Shown here: in pieces, positions 54,587 through 64,000 of the stretch | How positions within the stretch are numbered: position 1 is the stretch's first letter | Layout: each line of letters opens with the position of its first letter | Source: Streptococcus suis | GTDB taxonomy: Bacteria; Bacillota; Bacilli; Lactobacillales; Streptococcaceae | Direction: 5' to 3' | Assembly (NCBI RefSeq): GCF_002960625.1 | Contig: NZ_POJH01000021.1 | Span: 50,501 to 114,500 of the forward strand | DNA: 64,000 bases | Notes under the pieces: generated by a model | Told to the model about the DNA's origin: nothing | Database searches by the model: none | What the model saw: the letters and a program-made list of their open reading frames with translations, nothing else | Translations under genes and position numbers: made by a program

Positions 54587-55781
54587 TCATTATTGGCAGC
54601 GAAATTTGAAGGTAGCTTGGTTGGGCAACTTCTTAACGGGTGTCAGCTTTACCTTGGTCATGCCCTTTATCTCGGTCTTCGTAGAGGAGTTGGGAGTGGG
54701 AGCGGGGCAGGTGGAATACTATGCAGGGCTGGCGGTGTCGGCAAATGCCTTTGCAGCAGCGGTCATGGCACCAATATGGGGGAGTTTGGCGGACCGTTAC
54801 GGTCGCAAGCCCATGATGGTGCGGGCTGCTTTTGCGATGATTTTTACTATGGGTGGTATGGCCTTTGTGCCTAATGTTTTTTGGCTGATTGTCCTACGGG
54901 TCTTGAACGGGATGTTTACAGGCTATATTCCTAATGCCACGGCCTTGATTGCCAGTCAGGTACCCAAGGACAAGACAGGTTATGCTCTGGGGACCTTGTC
55001 AACGGGAGCTGTTGCTGGAAACTTGATTGGACCAACCCTTGGTGGCTTTCTAGCCGAGTTGGTTGGGGTTCATGCTGTTTTTCTCCTTGTTGGACTTCTC
55101 TATGCCTTGGTTGTAGTGCTGACCATTTTCCAAATTCGAGAGGACTTTAAACCTTTGAAGAAAGAAGACCAACTGACCATTTCAGAGGTCTTTGCCCAGG
55201 TCAAAGATAGGCAGATGTTGGTGGGGCTTTTTGTGACTTCTATGGTCATCATCGCAGCGGCTCAGGCTGTGGTGCCAATTCTGACCCTCTATGTGCGCCA
55301 TTTGGGTCAGTCGGATAACCTGCTCTTTGTGGCTGGTTTTATCATCTCCCTGCCTGGCATGGCTTCATTGGTAACATCGGGTTATCTTGGAAAATTAGGT
55401 GATAAGATTGGTAATCATCGACTGTTGTTGCTGGCCTTGTTTTATAGTCTGTTGATCAATGTTCTCTGCGTCTTTGCTCAAAATCCTTTCCAACTTGGTC
55501 TTTTGCGGTTCCTTTATGGATTTGGAACAGGTGCCCTATTGCCTTCGGTCAATTCTCTTTTGACAAAGCTGACGCCTAAAGAAGGGATTTCAAGGATATT
55601 TTCCTATAACCAGATTTTCAACAATATGGGGTCTGTTATCGGGCCCATGTTGGGGTCAAGTGTAGCAGCTCAACTGGGCTATGACTGGGTCTTTTACTTG
55701 TCCAGTGGCTTAGTATTGTTCAATTTATTGTGGTCCTTGACCAATTTTAGAAATTACTTGAAAGTAAGGGATGTTTCGTGA
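54573..55781 (+). CDS. MFS multidrug efflux transporter (PmrA/SmrA-like)
   Basis: 402 aa with 12 hydrophobic helices. The MFS motif A between helices 2 and 3 is [13 protein letters not shown], and a drug-proton antiporter motif C-like segment is [15 protein letters not shown]. Position between coaE and rpmG is that of pneumococcal pmrA. The S. suis homologue has been called SmrA. Overlaps coaE by 14 nt and rpmG by 4 nt. Confidence 0.92.
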   Translation: MDEASHYWQRNLKVAWLGNFLTGVSFTLVMPFISVFVEELGVGAGQVEYYAGLAVSANAFAAAVMAPIWGSLADRYGRKPMMVRAAFAMIFTMGGMAFVPNVFWLIVLRVLNGMFTGYIPNATALIASQVPKDKTGYALGTLSTGAVAGNLIGPTLGGFLAELVGVHAVFLLVGLLYALVVVLTIFQIREDFKPLKKEDQLTISEVFAQVKDRQMLVGLFVTSMVIIAAAQAVVPILTLYVRHLGQSDNLLFVAGFIISLPGMASLVTSGYLGKLGDKIGNHRLLLLALFYSLLINVLCVFAQNPFQLGLLRFLYGFGTGALLPSVNSLLTKLTPKEGISRIFSYNQIFNNMGSVIGPMLGSSVAAQLGYDWVFYLSSGLVLFNLLWSLTNFRNYLKVRDVS

Positions 55782-55927
55782 GAGTAAAAATCAATTTGCA
55801 ATGTTCAGAATGTGGCAGTAAGAATTATCTGACGAGTAAGAATGCCAAGACCCATCCAGATAAGATAGAGGTCCTAAAATACTGTCCAAAAGAGAGAAAA
55901 GTGACCCTTCATCTTGAAACCAAGTAG
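55778..55927 (+). CDS. rpmG: Ribosomal protein L33, three-cysteine variant
   Basis: 49 aa, GTG start overlapping the MFS stop (GTGA). It reads [20 protein letters not shown], then a basic middle, then [15 protein letters not shown]. Zinc-binding L33 has two CxxC pairs; here the first pair is intact (CSEC) but the second keeps only one Cys (YCPKER), so it is a partly degenerate form. Confidence 0.92.
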   Translation: MRVKINLQCSECGSKNYLTSKNAKTHPDKIEVLKYCPKERKVTLHLETK

Positions 55928-55973
55928 GTTTTATGGTACAATGATAAAAGTTATTGTAGAAAGTGAAAAAAAT

Positions 55974-56207
55974 ATGTATCAACTATTGTTAACTGTTCTG
56001 TTGATTTTATCTGTTATTTTGATTGCAGTGATTTTTATCCAACCAGCCAAGAACCAATCTAGCAACGTTTTTGACTCAACGAGCGGTGCCTTGTTTGAGC
56101 GTACAAAGGCGCGTGGTTTTGAAGCGGTTATGCAACGTATTACAGCTATCCTTATTTTCTTATGGATGTTGGATGCACTCGCACTTGTTATCATTTCAAG
56201 TAAATAG
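55974..56207 (+). CDS. secG: Preprotein translocase subunit SecG
   Basis: 77 aa, two helices (LLLTVLLILSVILIAVIFIQ and the C-terminal ITAILIFLWMLDALALVII) flanking a polar loop with SSNVFDSTSGALFERTKARG. An auxiliary SecYEG channel subunit. Start 55974 from family alignment; only a poor SD (GTGAAAA). The frame extends upstream into rpmG. Confidence 0.93.
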   Translation: MYQLLLTVLLILSVILIAVIFIQPAKNQSSNVFDSTSGALFERTKARGFEAVMQRITAILIFLWMLDALALVIISSK

Positions 56208-56214
56208 ATAAATC

Positions 56215-56420
56215 AGACTGGGACTTGTTCTTGGTCTATTTTTTTGGGAGTGGGCCAGAACTCGACAAGTATAAAGAGTTCGTCTGCCCACCCCCGCATA
56301 AGTTGAATAGGTATGGTTCGGAGCGTTACGCGAACTATTGAGATTTGCTTTGCAAATCCTATCTCCCACCTCCAACAATCATTTGATTGTTGGAGCAATC
56401 AACCACTGCGTCTGGATATA
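56215..56420 (-). repeat. Intergenic repeat family 2, copy B (reverse orientation)
   Basis: Fills the secG-rnr gap. Read on the minus strand it carries ACGCAGTGGTTGATTG, a 12-bp hairpin CTCCAACAATCA / TGATTGTTGGAG (56370-56395), GATTTGC-TTT-GCAAATC, then GCGGGGGTGGGCAGACGAAC ... GAGTTCTGGCCCACTCCC. It shares both conserved blocks with the copy that splits the gene at 39459, but the middle differs. The plus-strand part AGACT...GGTCTATTTTTTT (56215-56243) may terminate secG. Confidence 0.75.
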
Positions 56421-56476
56421 ACGCACACTAAGAGAAATAGTGCTAGGTTTTTATCCTGCACTCTGGTAATTACAAC

Positions 56477-58846
56477 ATGAAAAACGAAATTATTAACTAT
56501 ATTAAAGAAGTTGGTCCTGTGACCATGGACCAGCTGGCAGATCAGTTTGGAGCCAGTTCTGCTAAGAGCTTCACAGACTTGGTCAAGCTGGTTTCCAGCA
56601 TGGAAGGAAGCCGTCAACTTGTCTTTGACCAAGCAGGGCGAATCGCTCTTCCTGCTCCAAAAATCTCCAAAAACAAGGTGACCTTGCAGGGTATTTTCCG
56701 TGCCCATAAGTCAGGGTTTGGCTTTGTGACCATTGATGAGGAGGAAGATGATCTCTTTGTCAGTCGTGACGATGTCAACTTCGCTATTGAGGGCGACCGA
56801 GTGGAAGTGGCGATCAAGAAAGTGGCGGACAGGCTCAAGGGGACGGCTGCGGAAGCGGAAGTCATTGATATTTTAGAACATAGTCTGAAAACTGCGGTGG
56901 GCTTGATTGTTTTTGACGAAGACAAGCCTGAATATGCAGGTTACATCAAGTCTAAAAACCAGAAAATCGCTCAGAAGATTTACATCAAGAAGTCACCTCT
57001 GGTATTGACCGGAACGGAAATCCTCAAAGTCGATATTGAAGCCTATCCAAATAAGAAGCGGGACCACTTTGTTGCGACCATTCGGGACGTGGTGGGCCAC
57101 AAGGACGATGTGGGAATCGATGTCTTGGAAGTTTTGGAATCCATGGACATCGTGTCGGAATTCCCTGATGAAGTCTTGGCGGAGGCCAATCGAGTACCAG
57201 AAAGTCCGTCTGAGAAGGATTTTGAAGGACGCTTGGACCTGCGAGATGAAATCATCTTCACCATCGACGGTGCGGATGCCAAAGACTTGGACGATGCGGT
57301 CCATATCAAGCAGCTCAAGAACGGTAATCTGGAGCTAGGTGTCCATATCGCTGATGTCAGCTACTATGTGACCGAAGGCTCTGCCTTGGACCAGGAAGCT
57401 GTCAAGCGTGGGACTTCTGTCTATGTGACCGACCGTGTGGTGCCGATGCTGCCAGAACGCCTGTCAAATGGCATCTGTTCCCTTAATCCAAATGTGGATC
57501 GTCTGACCCAGTCGGCTATTATGGAAATTGACCGTAAGGGCAAGGTAGTCAAGCACTGGATTGGCCAGACGGTCATCAAAACCACCTTCCGTATGACCTA
57601 TTCCGATGTCAATGATATGATTGCGGGCAATCAGGAAAAGTTGGACAAATACAAGGCAATCGTACCGAGTGTAGACCTCATGGTCAAACTCCATGAAACC
57701 CTGGAAACAATGCGGTACAAGCGTGGGGCTCTCAACTTTGATACAGCTGAAGCTAAAATCATCGTCAACAAGGACGGTCTGCCAGTCGATATTCAACTGC
57801 GTCAGCGGGGCATTGCCGAGCGGATGATTGAGTCCTTCATGTTGGCGGCCAATGAGTGCGTTGCCGAGCATTTTGCCAAGCTGGACCTGCCTTTCATCTA
57901 TCGGATCCACGAGGAGCCTAAGTCAGACAAATTGCAGAAGTTCATCGACTATGCGACTAGCTTTGGTCTGACCGTCTATGGAACGGCTAGCTCTATCAGC
58001 CAGGACGCCCTTCAGGACCTCATGGAGCGGGTCAAGGACCAGCCTTACGCTGATGTCCTCAACATGATGCTGCTGCGTTCTATGCAGCAGGCACGCTACT
58101 CGGAGCACAACCACGGTCACTACGGACTGGGTGCGGAGTTCTACACCCACTTCACCAGTCCTATCCGCCGTTATCCCGACCTGCTGGTTCACCGTATGGT
58201 ACGGGAATATGGTCACAATCCTGCGGAAAAAGCAGAGCATTTTGAGCAGGTCATCCCTGAGCTTGCCAAGTCTTCGTCCAGTTTAGAACGCCGTGCCATT
58301 GAGGCAGAGCGGGAAGTCGAAGCCATGAAGAAGGCAGAGTTCATGCAAGAATTTGTTGGGCAAGAGTTTGATGGTGTCGTGTCTAGCGTAGTCAAGTTTG
58401 GTCTTTTTGTCGAGTTACCAAACACGGTTGAAGGTCTGATTCATATCACCAACCTCAACGAATACTACCAGTTCCACGAGCGGACTCTGACCTTGCAGGG
58501 TGAGAAATCAGGTCGGGTCTTCCGTGTCGGTCAGCCAATCCGTATCAAATTAACGCGGGCAGACAAGATGACAGGGGAAATTGATTTTGCCCACGTGCCG
58601 TCCGAGCTGGATATTGTGGAAAAAGCTCTGAAAGCCAAACGGAGAACGGCCAGTCACTCCAACCGTGACCGTGATGATCGGTCAGGGCGAGGACGGGGCA
58701 AGCACCACAAACAAGAAGCCGCTGGTCGCGACAGCAAACGTCACAAGTCTGGGAAAGACCACAGGTCAAAAAGTGGGAAAAAAGACAAGAAAAAGAAACC
58801 ATTTTACAAAGAAGTGGCTAAAAAGAACAAGAAGAAAAGGAGATAG
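56477..58846 (+). CDS. rnr: Ribonuclease R
   Basis: Processive 3'-5' exoribonuclease that digests structured RNA and works with tmRNA/SmpB. 789 aa. N-terminal winged helix, cold-shock domains with [20 protein letters not shown], the RNB catalytic core ([16 protein letters not shown] with the metal-binding Asp cluster), an S1 domain near 620-700, and a long Lys-rich tail. No ribosome site is visible before ATG 56477. smpB follows after 2 nt, fitting their joint role. Confidence 0.96.
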   Translation: MKNEIINYIKEVGPVTMDQLADQFGASSAKSFTDLVKLVSSMEGSRQLVFDQAGRIALPAPKISKNKVTLQGIFRAHKSGFGFVTIDEEEDDLFVSRDDVNFAIEGDRVEVAIKKVADRLKGTAAEAEVIDILEHSLKTAVGLIVFDEDKPEYAGYIKSKNQKIAQKIYIKKSPLVLTGTEILKVDIEAYPNKKRDHFVATIRDVVGHKDDVGIDVLEVLESMDIVSEFPDEVLAEANRVPESPSEKDFEGRLDLRDEIIFTIDGADAKDLDDAVHIKQLKNGNLELGVHIADVSYYVTEGSALDQEAVKRGTSVYVTDRVVPMLPERLSNGICSLNPNVDRLTQSAIMEIDRKGKVVKHWIGQTVIKTTFRMTYSDVNDMIAGNQEKLDKYKAIVPSVDLMVKLHETLETMRYKRGALNFDTAEAKIIVNKDGLPVDIQLRQRGIAERMIESFMLAANECVAEHFAKLDLPFIYRIHEEPKSDKLQKFIDYATSFGLTVYGTASSISQDALQDLMERVKDQPYADVLNMMLLRSMQQARYSEHNHGHYGLGAEFYTHFTSPIRRYPDLLVHRMVREYGHNPAEKAEHFEQVIPELAKSSSSLERRAIEAEREVEAMKKAEFMQEFVGQEFDGVVSSVVKFGLFVELPNTVEGLIHITNLNEYYQFHERTLTLQGEKSGRVFRVGQPIRIKLTRADKMTGEIDFAHVPSELDIVEKALKAKRRTASHSNRDRDDRSGRGRGKHHKQEAAGRDSKRHKSGKDHRSKSGKKDKKKKPFYKEVAKKNKKKRR

Positions 58847-58848
58847 GC

Positions 58849-59316
58849 ATGGCCAAGGGTGAGGGCAATGTGATTGCACAGAATAAAAAAGCCCGCCACG
58901 ACTATACCATTGTCGATACAGTGGAGGCGGGGATGGTTCTGACGGGGACGGAGATTAAGTCTATTCGTGCGGGGCGGATTAACCTCAAGGACGGCTTTGC
59001 CCAGATTAAGCAGGGCGAGGCTTGGTTGGTTAATGTTCATATCGCTCCCTATGATGAGGGCAATATCTGGAACCAGGAGCCAACGCGGACCCGCAAGTTG
59101 CTCTTGCGGAAGAAGCAGATTGAGTCCTTGGGCAATGAGGTCAAGGGAACAGGGATGACCCTGGTTCCCCTCAAGGTCTATATCAAGGACGGCTTTGCCA
59201 AGGTCCTGATAGGGCTTGCTAAAGGGAAACACGATTATGACAAGCGGGAGTCCATCAAACGCCGTGAGCAAGACCGTGATATCAAGCGAACCATGAAGGC
59301 TATCAATAGTCGCTAA
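58849..59316 (+). CDS. smpB: SsrA-binding protein SmpB
   Basis: Binds tmRNA and delivers it to stalled ribosomes. 155 aa. Conserved [38 protein letters not shown], and a C-terminal basic tail ([17 protein letters not shown]). AAAGGAG lies inside the end of rnr. Confidence 0.97.
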   Translation: MAKGEGNVIAQNKKARHDYTIVDTVEAGMVLTGTEIKSIRAGRINLKDGFAQIKQGEAWLVNVHIAPYDEGNIWNQEPTRTRKLLLRKKQIESLGNEVKGTGMTLVPLKVYIKDGFAKVLIGLAKGKHDYDKRESIKRREQDRDIKRTMKAINSR

Positions 59317-59368
59317 GACTGGGAAAAATCCTGGTCTTTTGTTGCTTGCAAACTTCATGAAGTTTTTC

Positions 59369-59397
59369 TACAATATTAGCATGGAAAAGGAGAGATA
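59369..59397 (+). promoter_or_regulatory. Promoter and short leader of the TehB-like gene
   Basis: -10 TACAAT (59369-59374), then AAAAGGAGA as ribosome site. A start site near 59381 would give a 17-nt leader. The leader also holds a 5-codon frame MEKER whose TAA overlaps the real ATG (TAATG). Confidence 0.5.
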
Positions 59398-60255
59398 ATG
59401 ACAGTTTTAGTTCCTTACAAACGCATGCCCATTTGGAATCAGGATACGGTTCCCCAGCATTTTTTGACCAAGCACAATACTAAAGTGGGTACCTGGGCTA
59501 AAATCAAGGTTTTGAAGGGGCAGCTCAAATTTGAGCCGATTTCAGATGATAATGAGATCTTGGGAGAATATGTCTATGGTCCGACAGATGATGTTCCTTT
59601 TGTCGAGCCACAGGCTTGGCATCGGGTGACCTTGTTGACAGAGGATACAGAGTTTTTCTTGGAATTTTTCTGTCAGCCAGAGGATTATTTTGCTAAAAAG
59701 TACGGCTACACGCGGACGCATTCGGAGGTCTTGGAGGCCTTGAATACTATCAAACCTTGTAAGGTCTTGGACTTGGGTTGCGGTCATGGTCGTAACAGTC
59801 TTTACTTGGCTCAGCAGGGTTTTGAGGTGACGGCAGTTGATAAGCATGTGCCGAGCATTCAGACACTTTTGCAGGTCAAGGAAGTGGAGGACTTGGACTT
59901 ACAGGCGGGGACTTATGATATTAACTCAGCTAGTTTGGAGCAGGACTACGACTGGATAATCTCAACTGTGGTTTTCATGTTTTTGGAGCGTGACCGTGTA
60001 CCCGCCATTATCCGCAATATGCAGGAGCAGACACGGCCGGGTGGCTATAACTTGATCGTGGCGGCCATGGATACGGAGGATGCACCCTGTCCGATGAATT
60101 TCTCCTTTACCTTCGGAGCGGGAGAGTTGAAGGAATACTACCGTGACTGGGAATTGGTCAAGTACAATGAAGATTTTGGTCAGCTCCATAAGCGTGATGA
60201 AGATGGTAATTTCCTCAAAATGCGATTTGCGACCATGTTGGCTAGGAAGAAGTAG
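59398..60255 (+). CDS. tehB: TehB-like SAM-dependent methyltransferase
   Basis: 285 aa: an N-terminal DUF1971-like cupin (about 1-95) with EFFLEFFCQPEDYFAKKYG at the junction, then a TehB methyltransferase with SAM motif I VLDLGCGHGRNSLYLAQ and AVDKH. TehB proteins methylate tellurite in vitro and give tellurite resistance. Own promoter after the smpB gene. Confidence 0.92.
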   Translation: MTVLVPYKRMPIWNQDTVPQHFLTKHNTKVGTWAKIKVLKGQLKFEPISDDNEILGEYVYGPTDDVPFVEPQAWHRVTLLTEDTEFFLEFFCQPEDYFAKKYGYTRTHSEVLEALNTIKPCKVLDLGCGHGRNSLYLAQQGFEVTAVDKHVPSIQTLLQVKEVEDLDLQAGTYDINSASLEQDYDWIISTVVFMFLERDRVPAIIRNMQEQTRPGGYNLIVAAMDTEDAPCPMNFSFTFGAGELKEYYRDWELVKYNEDFGQLHKRDEDGNFLKMRFATMLARKK

Positions 60256-60274
60256 AGGGCAACCTCTCTTTTTT
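60254..60274 (+). terminator. Terminator of tehB
   Basis: AGAGG-GCAA-CCTCT followed by CTTTTTTTT. The stem starts on the stop codon. Short stem, long T run. Confidence 0.7.
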
Positions 60275-60287
60275 TGAAACAAATTCG

Positions 60288-60331
60288 TTTACAAATGTAG
60301 TCGTTTTGTGTATAATGTGATTACAAATGTA
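60288..60331 (+). promoter_or_regulatory. copA promoter with two CopY (cop) boxes
   Basis: -35 TTTACA (60288-60293), 17 bp, -10 TATAAT (60311-60316). TACAAATGTA occurs at 60290-60299 and 60322-60331; both match the cop box TACANNTGTA. One covers the -35, the other lies just after the -10, so bound CopY would block transcription. Confidence 0.9.
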
Positions 60332-60347
60332 GTCAAAGGAGAAGGAT

Positions 60348-62798
60348 ATGAAACATGCAACCTATCCCATTTCAGGCATGACCTGTGCCTCTTGTGCCAG
60401 GACAGTTGAAAAGGCTGTTGGTAAATTAGCAGGAGTAGAAGAAGTCAGTGTCAACCTAGCAACTGAAAAATTGAGTGTTAACTACGATGAAAAGCTGTTG
60501 GGACTAGAGGATATTCGTCAGGCAGTTGAAAAGGCGGGTTATCAGTTAGTCGATAACTTGGTGACCGAGTCTTATGACATTTCAGGCATGACCTGTGCCT
60601 CCTGTGCCATGACGGTTGAAAAGGCTCTGGGCAAACTAGAGGGCGTAGAAGAAGTCAGTGTTAATCTGGCAACAGAAAAGGCAACCATCCGTTATAGCCG
60701 TGATAGGCAAAATCCAGCTAGTCTTGAAAAGGCAGTTGAGCAGGCAGGCTATCAGCTAATCAGACCAGAAGATGTAGAAGAGACGGTGGACAAGGGACCA
60801 AGCAAGGAAGACATTCTTTGGGAACGATTTGTCTGGTCAGCAGTCTTTACTCTTCCTTTGCTCTATATTGCTATGGGGCCTATGTTGCCCTGGGGTGGGC
60901 TTCCATTACCAGCCTTGCTCCATCAACCGCTAGTTTATCCGGTCAGCCAAGTCATCTTGCTCATCCCTGTCCTTTATTTGGGACGCAGTTTTTTCCAAAA
61001 AGGCTTTAAAACTCTCGTGCAAGGCCATCCCAATATGGATTCCTTGATTGCCGTTGGGACTGGGGCAGCCTTGGTTCAAGGTCTTTTGATGATTGCTTTT
61101 CTTCTGATAGGGAAAGAAGTAGCCATGCACGGTCACCATCCAGAACTGTATTTTGAATCAGCCGCCGTTATCTTGACCTTGATTACCCTAGGAAAATATT
61201 TTGAAGCAAGGTCCAAAGGTCAGACTTCTGAGGCCATTAAGAAGTTGATGAATCTGGCTCCCAAGACAGCCCAGGTCCTACGAAATGGGCAGGAAATGCA
61301 AGTGCCGATTGAAGAAGTGGTAGTCGGTGACCAGGTCATTGTTCGCCCAGGTCAGCAGATTCCTGTTGACGGTCAAGTACTAGAAGGTCAGACACGTGTC
61401 GATGAATCCATGTTGACAGGTGAGAGCCTGCCAGTGAAGAAGGCTCTAGGCGATACTGTTTTTGGCGGTACCCTTAACCAGCAAGGCGCCATTACCATGC
61501 AGGCTACCAAGGTTGGCCGTGATACGACTCTGGCACAGATTATTCGCTTGGTAGAAGAGGCCCAAGGGTCTAAGGCACCTATCGCCAAATTGGCTGACCA
61601 AGTATCTGCCGTCTTTGTGCCAGTTGTCATGGGCTTGGCATTCTTGTCTGGGCTGGCCTGGTACTTCTTGGGGCAAGAATCATGGATTTTTTCACTAAGT
61701 ATTATCATCGCCGTCTTGGTCATCGCCTGCCCTTGTGCTCTGGGTCTAGCAACTCCGACGGCTATCATGGTTGGGACTGGAAAAGGGGCAGAAAACGGAC
61801 TTTTGTTCAAGTCTGGTCAAGCTATTGAAACCCTGCAAGGTGTGAACACCCTTGTCTTCGACAAGACAGGGACCATTACAGAGGGCAAACCTCAGGTGAC
61901 AGACATTCATCTCTTGTCTACTAAAAATCGTGAGCAGGTCCTCCAGCTGGCAGCAAGTAGTGAGCAATTTTCCGAGCATCCCTTGGCTCAGGCTCTCCTG
62001 CAAGCTGCTCAGACAGACAAGATTGATCTCTTGCCCGCCACCGATTTTCAGGCTCTTTCAGGTCGTGGTCTTTCGGTGACAATAGCAGAGCAGACCATCT
62101 ATCTGGGAAATGAACGGTTGATGCGGGAACAGGGAATTGATGTTTCCCAAGGACCTGCAGTTGCGGAGGCATTTGCCCAGCAAGCCAAGACGCCTGTTTT
62201 CCTAGCAACCCAGCAAGAATTACTAGCAGTTATTGCCATTGCTGATAAAGTAAAAGAGACCAGCCGTCAGGCTGTCCAGGCTCTGCAAGCTATGGGATTA
62301 GAAGTGGTCATGCTGACAGGGGACAATGAAAAAACTGCCCAGGCCATTGCCAAGGAAGTCGGCATTGAGAAGGTGGTCAGTCAGGTCCTGCCAGATGACA
62401 AGGCCAACCAAGTCAAGCTCTTACAAGAACAGGGCAAAACAGTCGCTATGGTGGGGGATGGCATCAACGATGCCCCAGCCCTAGCTCAAGCCCATGTGGG
62501 GCTGGCTATTGGTTCTGGGACTGATATTGCCATTGAGTCTGCCGATATTGTTCTCATGCATAGTGACATTTTGGATGTGGTCAAGGCTGTCAAACTCAGC
62601 CAGGCAACCATGCGAACCATCAAACAAAATCTCTTCTGGGCCTTTGCTTATAATGTGATTGGCATTCCAATCGCCATGGGTCTCTTACATGTATTTGGTG
62701 GACCTCTGCTCAATCCTATGTTTGCAGGTGCAGCCATGGCCCTCAGCTCAGTGTCCGTCGTCTTGAACGCTCTGCGATTGAAAAGGGTGAAAATGTAG
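60348..62798 (+). CDS. copA: Copper-exporting P1B-type ATPase CopA
   Basis: 816 aa. Two N-terminal heavy-metal domains, each with GMTCASCA (about residues 8-17 and 77-86). Eight helices; the ion-path motif is [11 protein letters not shown]. Actuator TGESLPVK, phosphorylation site [12 protein letters not shown] locus SEHPLAQA, and hinge [12 protein letters not shown]. The CPC motif and CopY boxes identify Cu(I) export. No copY or copZ lies next to it in this window, unlike the common copYAZ order. Confidence 0.96.
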   Translation: MKHATYPISGMTCASCARTVEKAVGKLAGVEEVSVNLATEKLSVNYDEKLLGLEDIRQAVEKAGYQLVDNLVTESYDISGMTCASCAMTVEKALGKLEGVEEVSVNLATEKATIRYSRDRQNPASLEKAVEQAGYQLIRPEDVEETVDKGPSKEDILWERFVWSAVFTLPLLYIAMGPMLPWGGLPLPALLHQPLVYPVSQVILLIPVLYLGRSFFQKGFKTLVQGHPNMDSLIAVGTGAALVQGLLMIAFLLIGKEVAMHGHHPELYFESAAVILTLITLGKYFEARSKGQTSEAIKKLMNLAPKTAQVLRNGQEMQVPIEEVVVGDQVIVRPGQQIPVDGQVLEGQTRVDESMLTGESLPVKKALGDTVFGGTLNQQGAITMQATKVGRDTTLAQIIRLVEEAQGSKAPIAKLADQVSAVFVPVVMGLAFLSGLAWYFLGQESWIFSLSIIIAVLVIACPCALGLATPTAIMVGTGKGAENGLLFKSGQAIETLQGVNTLVFDKTGTITEGKPQVTDIHLLSTKNREQVLQLAASSEQFSEHPLAQALLQAAQTDKIDLLPATDFQALSGRGLSVTIAEQTIYLGNERLMREQGIDVSQGPAVAEAFAQQAKTPVFLATQQELLAVIAIADKVKETSRQAVQALQAMGLEVVMLTGDNEKTAQAIAKEVGIEKVVSQVLPDDKANQVKLLQEQGKTVAMVGDGINDAPALAQAHVGLAIGSGTDIAIESADIVLMHSDILDVVKAVKLSQATMRTIKQNLFWAFAYNVIGIPIAMGLLHVFGGPLLNPMFAGAAMALSSVSVVLNALRLKRVKM

Positions 62799-62978
62799 AA
62801 AAAAGATTTAAGAGAAATATCTGACAAAAAAATGGATAGTCTGTTAGTTATTTGTGTAACATGGGACAATCCTCATAGAATATTTCCTTAATATTATAAT
62901 ACTAAAAATAAAAGTCCTTAGAAACCTAATTCTATGGACTTTTTCTTTGGTCTGACAGTTTTAATTTTTGAGTACAAA
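62799..62978. other. Intergenic region with bidirectional terminator
   Basis: AAAAGTCC-T-TAGAA / TTCTA-T-GGACTTTT (62910-62944, one T-T mismatch) can end both copA and the convergent regulator gene. No short peptide gene was identified in the stretch. Confidence 0.6.
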
Positions 62979-63842
62979 TCAAGTATTATCCAATTCCTTC
63001 AAATAATTTTCTATCTTCATTAACATCAAAGGATTGTTATAAATCTTGCATAGTTCTTTCGCTTCTATGTAATAATTTTTAACCTGTTCCTTGTCTAGAA
63101 ATTGTGCCCCAGCATTTCCGACGAGAATAAGAAGGGGAGCCAGTTGGTAGCTTGTTTGTTTTTCTTTACAGAGTTCAATTGTTTCAAGAGCTTCTTGGAT
63201 GGCTTCGTTATATTTTTTCTTTGATACTAAATAGTGAGCGTAGTTGTGGCGGACTCTGATGTAACCAAATAAAAACTCTTGATGATCTAGATTTTTTGTC
63301 TGATACAACTCCATTAAATGAGAGTAGTTTGCTTCATATTCTTGTTCACGGCCAACAAGGGAGTAGAAATTAGATAGTGTATTCAATACCTTTAAGTAAA
63401 TTAAAGTAGTTGAGGATACTTTTGATAATATATTTTCCAAGTAGGAGATAGCCTCAAACTGAAGGTTATATTGATAGAAGTCAATAATAGCTTTAATCCA
63501 TTCAAGGTAAGTTCGATCTTCTAGTGTTAGAAAAGTACTTCGGTCAACCTCTATTTTATAAAGATATTCTAAATCGTCATAATTTCTATCGTCTAGTAGA
63601 CGAGAAGATAGGTGCTTGAAGTTGGACAGGTTAGATTTAACTTCAATTTGTTCATTGAAAAAGTAATCTAGTGGGACTTCAAGTCGTTGAGAGAGTTTGA
63701 ACAAAAGGTCTGCGGAAGGGATGAAATGCCCCCTTTCAATTTTACTAATCTGACTTTGTTCACAAATTCCTTCAGCAAGAGTTTGCTGGGATAGTCCTAG
63801 TTCTTTTCTTTTTAATCTGAATTTCTCGGAGAGTATATTCAT
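62979..63842 (-). CDS. RRNPP-like HTH/TPR transcriptional regulator
   Basis: 287 aa. N-terminal Cro/CI HTH (about 8-62) with KRKELGLSQQTLAEGICEQS and ISKIERGHFIPS. The remaining roughly 220 residues are helical, TPR-like repeats (EYEANYSHLMELYQ, KKKYNEAIQEALETIEL). This is the layout of PlcR/Rgg-type peptide-sensing regulators. Its peptide may be encoded beyond the window edge. Promoter: -35 TTGCCA (63905-63900), 17 bp, -10 TATAAT (63882-63877). Confidence 0.82.
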   Translation of the reverse strand: MNILSEKFRLKRKELGLSQQTLAEGICEQSQISKIERGHFIPSADLLFKLSQRLEVPLDYFFNEQIEVKSNLSNFKHLSSRLLDDRNYDDLEYLYKIEVDRSTFLTLEDRTYLEWIKAIIDFYQYNLQFEAISYLENILSKVSSTTLIYLKVLNTLSNFYSLVGREQEYEANYSHLMELYQTKNLDHQEFLFGYIRVRHNYAHYLVSKKKYNEAIQEALETIELCKEKQTSYQLAPLLILVGNAGAQFLDKEQVKNYYIEAKELCKIYNNPLMLMKIENYLKELDNT

Positions 63843-64000
63843 AAAAGATAACAGTCCTTTCTATTTATTCAACTTAATTATATTTCTTTTAGTTCAAAAT
63901 GGCAAGTTACAAGAATAAAAAATTACATATTGTGAAAAAAAAAAAAAAAGTTCAAAAAACAATAAAAATACTTGACTAAATAAAATATATATTTTAGTTT
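63843..64000. other. Divergent intergenic region with A15 tract and repeats
   Basis: Contains the regulator promoter on the minus strand, a run of 15 A (63935-63949), AGTTCAAAA twice (63891-63899 and 63949-63957), a plus-strand -35-like TTGACT (63972-63977), and the palindrome AAAATATATATTTT near 63983-63996. A divergent gene probably starts just beyond the window. Confidence 0.5.

Noticed and set aside
59381..59398. Five-codon frame MEKER ahead of tehB as a regulatory leader peptide.
   Set aside because: It consists of the ribosome site itself and is too short to carry a stall signal; probably coincidence.

Overview
The window reads as chromosomal DNA of a low-GC Firmicute of the genus Streptococcus, most likely Streptococcus suis or a close relative. 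The basis is gene content and order: ybeY-dgkA-era-mutM-coaE-MFS efflux-rpmG-secG-rnr-smpB, ftsW next to ppc, prfB-ftsE-ftsX, a pneumococcus-type sialic acid locus, a YSIRK surface protein and SmrA/PmrA-type efflux. The species is an inference, not proven. No rRNA operon, CRISPR array, intact insertion sequence, prophage or origin was seen. One tRNA (Thr, GGT) is present.

Layout. 1-2.9 kb: end of a MacB-type ABC exporter and a luciferase-like flavin enzyme. 2.9-6.2 kb: an AT-rich accessory island with an HTH protein of unknown class, a PIN nuclease with a C-terminal membrane anchor, and a small membrane protein whose frame continues past a stop codon. 6.2-11.4 kb (minus strand): lysS, a histidine phosphatase, ybaK, a DUF368 protein, thiT under a TPP riboswitch, and a GH25 lysozyme. 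11.5-18.1 kb: an ECF S component with a DUF4430 lipoprotein, ftsW, ppc, and an ECF-type sigma/anti-sigma pair. 18.1-20.7 kb: a seven-module SH3 surface protein behind WalR/VicR-like repeats. 20.8-35.2 kb: tuf, tpiA, a HAD phosphatase, a YwfO-type HD protein, a TauE permease, a P-type ATPase under a yybP-ykoY (Mn2+) riboswitch, TM2 and VanZ proteins, queG, prfB with its programmed frameshift, and ftsEX. 35.3-39.3 kb: tRNA-Thr and a BmrCD-like heterodimeric multidrug ABC exporter behind a leader-peptide attenuator. 39.4-42.0 kb: a transporter pseudogene split by a repeat element, a HAD hydrolase and an AhpD-like protein. 42.2-51.2 kb: the sialic acid catabolic locus (nanE, ABC importer, YhcH, DUF624, nanA, ROK kinase, acetyl esterase, RpiR regulator) behind a near-consensus cre site. 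51.3-60.3 kb: the conserved ybeY-to-tehB block. 60.3-64.0 kb: copA with two CopY boxes, and an RRNPP-like regulator.

How the parts work together. The nan locus imports sialic acid, cleaves it with NanA, phosphorylates ManNAc (ROK kinase) and epimerises it (NanE) toward GlcNAc-6-P. Metal handling appears twice: an ATPase under an Mn2+ riboswitch and CopA under CopY boxes. Cell-wall functions recur: FtsW, FtsEX, GH25, the SH3 protein and undecaprenol kinase. The most original points are the HTH/PIN/small-membrane-protein island, the bmrCD-type attenuator, two intergenic repeat families with compensatory base changes, a 37-bp element shared by two promoters, and three genes whose -10 box lies exactly 6 nt before the start codon.
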